DNA of 5,955 nucleotides from Oscillospiraceae bacterium (GTDB taxonomy: Bacteria; Bacillota; Clostridia; Oscillospirales; Oscillospiraceae). The notes under the pieces were generated by a model. It had not been told where the DNA came from and searched no databases. It saw only the letters and a list, made by a program, of their open reading frames with translations. Made by a program: the position numbers and the translations under genes. The DNA is taken from the NCBI GenBank assembly GCA_009786775.1, contig WQRL01000126.1, positions 1 to 5,955 on the forward strand, in the 5' to 3' direction. Below are positions 1 to 3,753 of the stretch, one piece after another (positions within the stretch are counted from its first letter, which is position 1; the number at the start of each line of letters is the position of its first letter).

Positions 1-1028
1 TGTCCCAGTCCACTAACGACGCCGTACCCGCATCTGTTTTCATCGCCACCCACATGGTTTTAAACGAGCTTCTTGAAACAATGGAAAGCCTGCAAAAATC
101 CTTTAAGGCTAAGTCTATTGAATTTGATTCCGTTATAAAAATGGGGCGTACCCATCTGCAAGACGCCGTACCCATAAGGCTCGGGCAGGAATTTGACGGA
201 TACGCCAGAGTGCTCAAAAGGGATATGGACCGCATCGGGCACACAAGGCAGAAACTGTGCATCGTCAACATGGGCGCAACAGCGGTGGGAACAGGCTTAA
301 ACGCCGACCCCAAATATATTGAGTATGTTGTTAGGAATTTAGGAGAGATAACAGGCCTGCCTATAAGCAGCCCCGGCAGCCTGGTGGACGCCACCCAGAA
401 CTCCGACACATACGTGGAGGTTTCCTCAACACTTAAAATCTGCATGATAAACATGTCCAAAATCGCAAATGACCTGCGCCTGATGGCCTCCGGCCCCTAC
501 TGCGGCTTTAACGAGATTAAACTCCCCGAGCGCCAGCCCGGATCCTCAATAATGCCAGGCAAAGTAAACCCTGTAATACCTGAGCTTATAAACCAGGTCG
601 CTTTTCAGGTGATGGGGAGCAATCTCACAATATCCATGGCCGCCGAAGCGGGGCAGCTTGAACTAAATGTCATGGGCCCGGTAATCGTGTTTAACCTGAT
701 TCAGTCCATAACCATGATGAACAACTCGTTTAAGGCTTTTGACGAGTTCTGCGTCCGTGGCATTACAGCAAATGAGGAACTTCTGCGCAAAAATGTCGAA
801 AACAGCGTGGCATTAATAACCGCTGTAAAACCCCATATAGGTTACGATGCCAGTTCAAAAATTGCAAAAGAGGCCATCGAAACAGGCAAGAGCGTAAAAG
901 AAATCTGTATTCGCGACAAATACCTCACAGCAGAAGAGCTGGACTTAATTTTAGACCCTCAAGGCATGACCAACATCGGCATCGCCGGTTCGCAGCTACT
1001 TACCAGAAAAAAAGTTATAGTGGATTAA
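1..1028 (+). CDS. aspA: Aspartate ammonia-lyase (aspartase), C-terminal part, 5' end outside the window
   Basis: This cytoplasmic enzyme of the fumarase/aspartase superfamily interconverts L-aspartate with fumarate and ammonia. The frame is open from base 3, giving 341 residues. It begins at the conserved SQSTND block, so roughly the first 130-140 residues of a ~470-residue protein are missing; the ATG at 54 is internal, not the start. Visible family blocks are GRTHLQDAVPIRLGQEF (substrate region), GTGLNADP, and the superfamily signature GSSIMPGKVNP at 540-572. That flexible loop carries the catalytic serine (Ser318 in Bacillus aspartase). GTGLN and LQDAVP favour aspartase over fumarase or argininosuccinate lyase. 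The C-terminal small domain ends with a typical DPQGMTNIGIAG stretch, and no truncation is seen at the 3' end. The stop lies only 25 bases from the convergent toxin stop, and I see no clear terminator hairpin between them. Identification is very secure; specificity as aspartase is secure from motifs. Confidence 0.95.
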   Translation, partial: SQSTNDAVPASVFIATHMVLNELLETMESLQKSFKAKSIEFDSVIKMGRTHLQDAVPIRLGQEFDGYARVLKRDMDRIGHTRQKLCIVNMGATAVGTGLNADPKYIEYVVRNLGEITGLPISSPGSLVDATQNSDTYVEVSSTLKICMINMSKIANDLRLMASGPYCGFNEIKLPERQPGSSIMPGKVNPVIPELINQVAFQVMGSNLTISMAAEAGQLELNVMGPVIVFNLIQSITMMNNSFKAFDEFCVRGITANEELLRKNVENSVALITAVKPHIGYDASSKIAKEAIETGKSVKEICIRDKYLTAEELDLILDPQGMTNIGIAGSQLLTRKKVIVD

Positions 1029-1053
1029 CGGAATATGCACCATTAATCTTTAA

Positions 1054-1317
1054 CTACTTATCACCATAATGAGAGCCGCATTGCCAAATTTCTAGTTTGC
1101 CATCCTTTATACGAAAAACAACCCTGTTCTTTTTATCAATCTCAACACTCCAAAACCCTGCTAAGTCGTGCTTTAACGGCTCTGGGTTTCCAATTCCATT
1201 ATAACCATTGCGTTCTATATCCTGTATTAACTTGTTTATGCGTTTCAGTGTTTTTTTGTCCTGTGTCTGCCAATAGAGATAATCAGCCCATGCATCATCA
1301 TGCCACTGTTTAATCAT
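1054..1317 (-). CDS. yoeB: YoeB/Txe-family toxin (ribosome-dependent mRNA interferase)
   Basis: The protein has 87 residues and aligns without gaps to E. coli YoeB (84 residues, quoted from memory). WADYLYWQ falls at 10-17, INKLIQDIERN at 27-37, PEPLKHDLAGFWS at 45-57, and the C-terminus is HYGDK. The residues known to matter for RNA cleavage in YoeB fall at identical positions: E46, R65, H83 and Y84, so the toxin looks active. Members bind the ribosome and cut mRNA in the A site. I chose the ATG at 1317 over one 7 codons upstream because the family begins at this Met and because GAGG at 1324-1327 sits 6 bases ahead. The start overlaps the antitoxin stop by 8 bases (ATGATTAA), so translation is probably coupled and the toxin is made only behind the antitoxin. 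The gene converges on aspA. Confidence 0.94.
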   Translation of the reverse strand: MIKQWHDDAWADYLYWQTQDKKTLKRINKLIQDIERNGYNGIGNPEPLKHDLAGFWSVEIDKKNRVVFRIKDGKLEIWQCGSHYGDK

Positions 1318-1585
1318 CTTCCACCTCAATAAGCTCATGTTCGGTCAGCTTGGCTTTGCCCGACTGGACATCAGCAATCGCTTGGCGTAATCTATTCATG
1401 TTGGCTTCTGAGTAAAAAGGGTCAGTATCAGCAGCTACTTCAAAGGGTATTCTCCTTTCCTTGCTAACCTTGGTTGCAAATATAGTAAAAGCGGTCGTCA
1501 TACTCATACCCATATCTTTACAAGCCTGCTCCATACTTTTTTTCAAATCCTCGTCCATACGAAAGTTAACCATAGCCTGTGCCAT
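1310..1585 (-). CDS. relB: RelB/DinJ-family antitoxin (ribbon-helix-helix)
   Basis: This 91-residue protein should neutralise the YoeB-type toxin encoded directly downstream and repress its own promoter. Residues 3-50 look like a RelB/DinJ ribbon-helix-helix domain: the beta strand AMVNFRMDEDLK at 4-15, helix 16-25, then GMSMTTAFTIFATKV at 26-40 and RIPFEV at 45-50. Residues 55-91 (DPFYSEANMNRLRQAI, GKAKLTEHELIEVEDD) form the expected toxin-binding tail, acidic at the end. I chose the ATG at 1585 because AGGAG at 1594-1598 is well placed and the protein then starts like the family; an 18-codon in-frame extension upstream runs through the promoter and is not believed. The toxin overlaps its stop by 8 bases. 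The pairing is notable: the textbook YoeB partner is YefM (Phd fold), whereas this one is RelB-like. Confidence 0.93.
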   Translation of the reverse strand: MAQAMVNFRMDEDLKKSMEQACKDMGMSMTTAFTIFATKVSKERRIPFEVAADTDPFYSEANMNRLRQAIADVQSGKAKLTEHELIEVEDD

Positions 1586-1604
1586 TATAATCACTCCTTT
1601 ATTG

Positions 1605-1659
1605 GTTTGCACTATTATTATAGCACAAACGTAAAGCAATAGTCAATTATTCGCTTTAC
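1605..1659 (-). promoter_or_regulatory. Two adjacent palindromes over the toxin-antitoxin promoter (candidate operators)
   Basis: Palindrome one covers 1605-1630: GTTTGCACTA, six bases, TAGCACAAAC. It is 8/10 symmetric and lies over the -10 box and start site. Palindrome two covers 1631-1659. Its outer arms GTAAAGC and GCTTTAC are perfect, the inner AATA and TATT also pair, there is one extra C, and the -35 box lies in its middle. The two abut exactly. RelB-type antitoxins bind operators of this kind with their ribbon-helix-helix domains, and toxin:antitoxin ratio often tunes binding to paired sites. That they are operators is inference from position and symmetry. Confidence 0.55.
1617..1646 (-). 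promoter_or_regulatory. Promoter of the relB-yoeB operon
   Basis: On the - strand a -35 box TTGACT (1641-1646) is followed after 18 bases by a perfect -10 box TATAAT (1617-1622). The expected start of transcription is near 1610, giving a leader of about 25 bases that ends in the antitoxin ribosome binding site AAAGGAG. This is the clearest sigma-A-type promoter in the window apart from that of blaI. Confidence 0.8.
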
Positions 1660-1734
1660 AGCGACACCCTGTGGTTGGGTATGATTGTCAGGATACAGTA
1701 CACATATCTAAAACCATCCGCCGAACACGAAATA

Positions 1735-1783
1735 TGCGCCCCTGCATGTGAGATACCAAACAGGTTTCACATGTAGGGGCGCA
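1735..1783. repeat. 17-bp-stem intergenic inverted repeat (REP-like hairpin)
   Basis: The arms TGCGCCCCTGCATGTGA (1735-1751) and TCACATGTAGGGGCGCA (1767-1783) pair at 16 of 17 positions around a 15-base loop. The odd position is a G.U pair when read on the + strand. It lies 35 bases past the stop of the 1819..2334 gene, where a terminator might be expected. There is no T-run on the - strand side (it continues TATTTCG), so it is a poor intrinsic terminator. GTAGGGGCG hairpins recur between genes in many Clostridia, so a dispersed repeat is the better reading. It could still protect the 3' end of the upstream message. Bases 1660-1734 show nothing else I can name. Confidence 0.7.
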
Positions 1784-1818
1784 CTCTCAAGCCTTTTCAG
1801 CTTTATCTGCCGTATTCC

Positions 1819-2334
1819 TTAGAGCGGGGAATCACCGTCAAGTTTAGATTTGATATTTTGCATTTCCTGCATCTCTCTTCTTCTCTTTCTGCTCCTGCGC
1901 ACCAGCAGCACAATTACGAGAACTATTATAAGTACGATAACTATCGGAATAATAATGAGCCACAGCAGATTTGCTTCACCTTCTGTCGAATCGCTGTACC
2001 AAACATAAAGGTAGGTAACCCCACTCCTTGTGAGGCTCATAGTGTCATCTGTTAGCTGAAGGTTCCAGTCAACGCCGTTAACAAATAGCCTGTCATTAAC
2101 TATCATCCAGTTATAAAATGTGCGCAGCCCCGGCGGACCATCAAGCATTGTGCCGTCCTCACGGAATACCACAATCCAAGAGTGCTGATCCACCCAACGC
2201 CATGTACCAATGAGACGCTCCTCCAAAGAAACATCGGTATCTGCGCTTGCTGTGTCCGCCACGATTGCCACATTTGCAATCAACACAAGTGCAACAAGGC
2301 CGGTAATCAAGATTGTTTTAAGTGTCTTTTTCAT
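1819..2334 (-). CDS. Secreted, C-terminally membrane-anchored protein with lipocalin-like region
   Basis: The protein has 171 residues. An N-terminal signal peptide (KK at 2-3, hydrophobic 7-25) ends in a signal peptidase I-type ASA|D site after residue 31. Residues 38-113 resemble small lipocalin-like domains found in Gram-positive exported proteins: LIGTWRW, then VVFREDGTM, YNWMI, WNLQLTDDTMSL and YLYVW, i.e. a beta-rich GTW...DGT...W pattern. A strongly hydrophobic segment (123-145) is followed by RRSRKRRR, a classic stop-transfer signal, and an ~18-residue polar tail. The beta domain should therefore face outside and the tail inside. I chose the second ATG (2334) because GAGGAG abuts the first ATG (2340) and lies 6 bases before the second. 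It seems to be a single-gene unit. The exact function is unknown; the domain may bind a small ligand or protein, but no binding residues can be named. Confidence 0.85.
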   Translation of the reverse strand: MKKTLKTILITGLVALVLIANVAIVADTASADTDVSLEERLIGTWRWVDQHSWIVVFREDGTMLDGPPGLRTFYNWMIVNDRLFVNGVDWNLQLTDDTMSLTRSGVTYLYVWYSDSTEGEANLLWLIIIPIVIVLIIVLVIVLLVRRSRKRRREMQEMQNIKSKLDGDSPL

Positions 2335-2340
2335 TTTCAT

Positions 2341-2346
2341 CTCCTC
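2341..2346 (-). promoter_or_regulatory. Ribosome binding site that selects the start at 2334
   Basis: GAGGAG on the - strand directly touches the ATG at 2340, too close for initiation there, but is 6 bases from the next in-frame ATG at 2334. The shorter product (MKKTLK...) also begins like a normal signal peptide. Confidence 0.7.
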
Positions 2347-2446
2347 TTATTTCTTTCAAAGCTCTACGCCGCCCGCACAAACGCAGTGATGGCACAATTT
2401 GTTTTTCGCTGTCATTTAGAGTACCAAAAAAGCAACACAGATGTAT

Positions 2447-2504
2447 GAAAAAGCCGTGAATTTTTTAGGACAGGCAGGCTAGCATGCCTGTCCTACGCTT
2501 TTTC
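2447..2504. repeat. Nested inverted repeat with 10-bp perfect stem
   Basis: The inner arms AGGACAGGCA (2467-2476) and TGCCTGTCCT (2485-2494) are perfectly complementary around 8 bases. The outer arms GAAAAAGC (2447-2454) and GCTTTTTC (2497-2504) are also perfect, with 12 unpaired bases on one side and 2 on the other. Read on the - strand, the outer arm ends the element in CTTTTTC, so it could terminate transcription coming from the lipoprotein gene ~135 bases upstream. It could equally be a REP-like repeat. The rest of the gap 2341-2628 contains no convincing promoter; the only other content I see is the coding-like remnant at 2537-2647. Confidence 0.6.
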
Positions 2505-2536
2505 GGATGCGTCAACCAGCCTCAGCCTACGCTGTT

Positions 2537-2647
2537 TTACCACTTAATAACTGCAACAGGCTTAATTAGGCCAATGGATTTCTCGTGCATTACATGGAGC
2601 ATCTCATCCAATTCAGACGGGATAATCCCTACCCATAAACAACCGGC
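2537..2647 (-). pseudogene. 36-codon coding-like stretch, possible gene remnant
   Basis: Overlapping the last codons of the lipoprotein gene in another frame, 36 codons are open up to a TAA at 2537-2539. The peptide includes GIIPSELDEML, VMHEKSIGLIK and PVAVIKW. It reads like a normal protein C-terminus, with acidic helix-type then hydrophobic beta-type composition, rather than like chance antisense. Two internal ATG codons have no good ribosome binding site. It could be the leftover 3' end of a decayed gene, or the former C-terminus of the lipoprotein after a frameshift near 2630-2650. The ending KPVAVIK faintly recalls the C-terminus of RtcB-type RNA ligases, but that is too weak to name it. 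Confidence 0.25.
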
Positions 2648-3294
2648 TCAGCCAAGATATCATCTAATACAATTAATTCTGACGTTGCTATTACCTCAAG
2701 AGCAAGGTCGCGGAGAAATTCGTAGCTGTTTAGCCTATCGGGGACGCGGATATTTAGCCAAGTATCGCCAATTCTCGAGCTAATACTATTTAAGTCCTCC
2801 CGATATATCATCCCACTTTCGGTTGTACGCGCCCTACCGCTTCGATTAGACTGTTCCATAACTATTCGCCAAGCCTCATCAGGGGTAAGGTTATTTTCAA
2901 GTCTTCGGAAAGCAATTGTAACTACCTCATTAAGCGTAGGGGTTACTTCTCTTGCCGAGTCAATACAACGAAAGAAATACACAACTGTGTGTCTGCTGAT
3001 GTGAAGTGCTGTTAGCTCAAATCCCTCAACCGCAACTGTGACGAGGTAGAGCTCATCCAAAGATGCTATATCATTATCAATAAATGCCATCGCGTTACTT
3101 CCTTCTATTACGCCAAAGGGAGTGCGTGTGAGTTCCTTAACAATTTCATTTCTGAAATCAATAGGATTACCTGGGTTTGATATACTAAACTGTGGAGGAA
3201 TATTTACAGAAACAGCTCCTCCACTACACCCGCTCATTAACACGAGTAGCATCAAACACAGCATTACAGCTAATGAATGTTTTGCTCTAATCAT
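2629..3294 (-). CDS. Hypothetical lipoprotein
   Basis: This 221-residue protein begins with an n-region (R3, K5), a hydrophobic stretch 8-20 and a lipobox MSGC with the lipidated Cys at 23. It should therefore be exported and anchored to the outer face of the membrane. The mature part of ~199 residues alternates hydrophobic strands (LYLVTVAVEGFELTALHI at 83-100, HTVVYFFRC at 102-110) with amphipathic helices (LNEVVTIAFRRLEN, TPDEAWRIVMEQ) and has no repeats. A GDTWLNIRVP segment and a final EFLRDLALEVIATSELIVLDDI helix-strand are also visible. I do not recognise a family. The start at 3294 is supported by AGGAGG at 3302-3307, 7 bases upstream. It has its own promoter candidate and is separated from the protease operon by a terminator, so it is probably a separate unit. 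A short unrelated-frame coding-like stretch follows its stop. Confidence 0.87.
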   Translation of the reverse strand: MIRAKHSLAVMLCLMLLVLMSGCSGGAVSVNIPPQFSISNPGNPIDFRNEIVKELTRTPFGVIEGSNAMAFIDNDIASLDELYLVTVAVEGFELTALHISRHTVVYFFRCIDSAREVTPTLNEVVTIAFRRLENNLTPDEAWRIVMEQSNRSGRARTTESGMIYREDLNSISSRIGDTWLNIRVPDRLNSYEFLRDLALEVIATSELIVLDDILAEPVVYG

Positions 3295-3314
3295 ATGTTT
3301 GCCTCCTAATTTGT

Positions 3315-3343
3315 ATTAAAAGCACTGCAATTGAGTTTGTAAA
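3315..3343 (-). promoter_or_regulatory. Candidate promoter of the lipoprotein gene
   Basis: On the - strand TTTACA (3338-3343) is followed after 17 bases by TTTAAT (3315-3320). The predicted start would leave a short leader ending in AGGAGG. The sequence around 3350-3420 is very A/T-rich, as is common upstream of Firmicute promoters, but a second TACAAT-like box there lacks a well-spaced -35. Confidence 0.4.
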
Positions 3344-3461
3344 GCTCTTTTTCACCATAAATATTGTAACATCCTTTTCTTTATTTTGATAGTATTTTGA
3401 CAATTCCTTTTTTCTTTTTCACACTCCCTTCATAATATTTGATGCCACAGTTCACAGGACA

Positions 3462-3609
3462 GTCGGACATGGGCGGGTGCTCCGGGGAAAAGTTAGGCGG
3501 CCGCAGTCTTGGAGCACAAATTTTAACTAAGATTTAGGGTCTTCGCCGAGGCAGACGCGACTGACGGAGGCCGCTTAGCTTTTTCCCGAAGCATTTGCCC
3601 GTGTCCGAC
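3462..3609 (+). ncRNA. Candidate structured RNA: 41-bp hairpin with G.U-only bias on the + strand
   Basis: Arms 3462-3502 and 3569-3609, both 41 bases, pair end to end without a bulge. I count 33 Watson-Crick pairs, 7 G.U wobbles and 1 C.A mismatch when read as + strand RNA. On the - strand the seven wobbles become A.C mismatches, so the structure favours a + strand transcript. The 66-base loop adds CAGTC (3504-3508) with GACTG (3559-3563) and a small GTCT/AGAC hairpin (3539-3556). No reading frame or known RNA family is recognised. It sits in a 459-base gap between the lipoprotein gene and the protease operon terminator. No strong + promoter is visible (a weak TTGTAA, 18 bases, GATAGT occurs at 3364-3393). 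The inverted repeat itself is certain; that it is an RNA gene is inference, and a mobile hairpin element (MITE-like) is the main alternative. Confidence 0.45.
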
Positions 3610-3671
3610 GGATGGTTTCTACCCTCCTCCTGCTTCTTCTTAATTTGCTCCGTCACAACTGCCAGCATCAC

Positions 3672-3716
3672 AAAAAAAGGCTAAACCCGCAACAACATCA
3701 AGAGGTTTAGCCTTTT
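3672..3716 (-). terminator. Intrinsic terminator of the blaI-M56 operon, possibly bidirectional
   Basis: The perfect 13-base arms AAAAGGCTAAACC (3675-3687) and GGTTTAGCCTTTT (3704-3716) enclose a 16-base loop. On the - strand the stem runs straight into seven Ts, 38 bases after the protease stop, which is a strong Rho-independent terminator. On the + strand the hairpin ends in TTTTATAT, so it could also terminate a transcript coming from the hairpin RNA candidate upstream. Confidence 0.9.
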
Positions 3717-3753
3717 ATATCTTCAATTTTCGCTAAATATCCCGCTCACGGAG

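Noticed and set aside
1029..1053. A shared terminator between aspA and yoeB.
   Set aside because: The 25-base gap and the gene ends around it show no GC-rich hairpin with a T-run.
2484..2783. A 99-codon open frame on the + strand.
   Set aside because: It runs through the intergenic repeat and antisense to the lipoprotein. It has no ribosome binding site and no recognisable protein character.
3462..3609. Retron msr-msd or group II intron RNA.
   Set aside because: There is no reverse transcriptase in the window, and no branching-G/inverted-repeat retron layout or intron domain V motif could be seen.
3462..3609. Insertion sequence or MITE with terminal inverted repeats.
   Set aside because: No target-site duplication is visible in the flanks and there is no transposase. 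It is kept only as the main alternative because copy number cannot be tested here.
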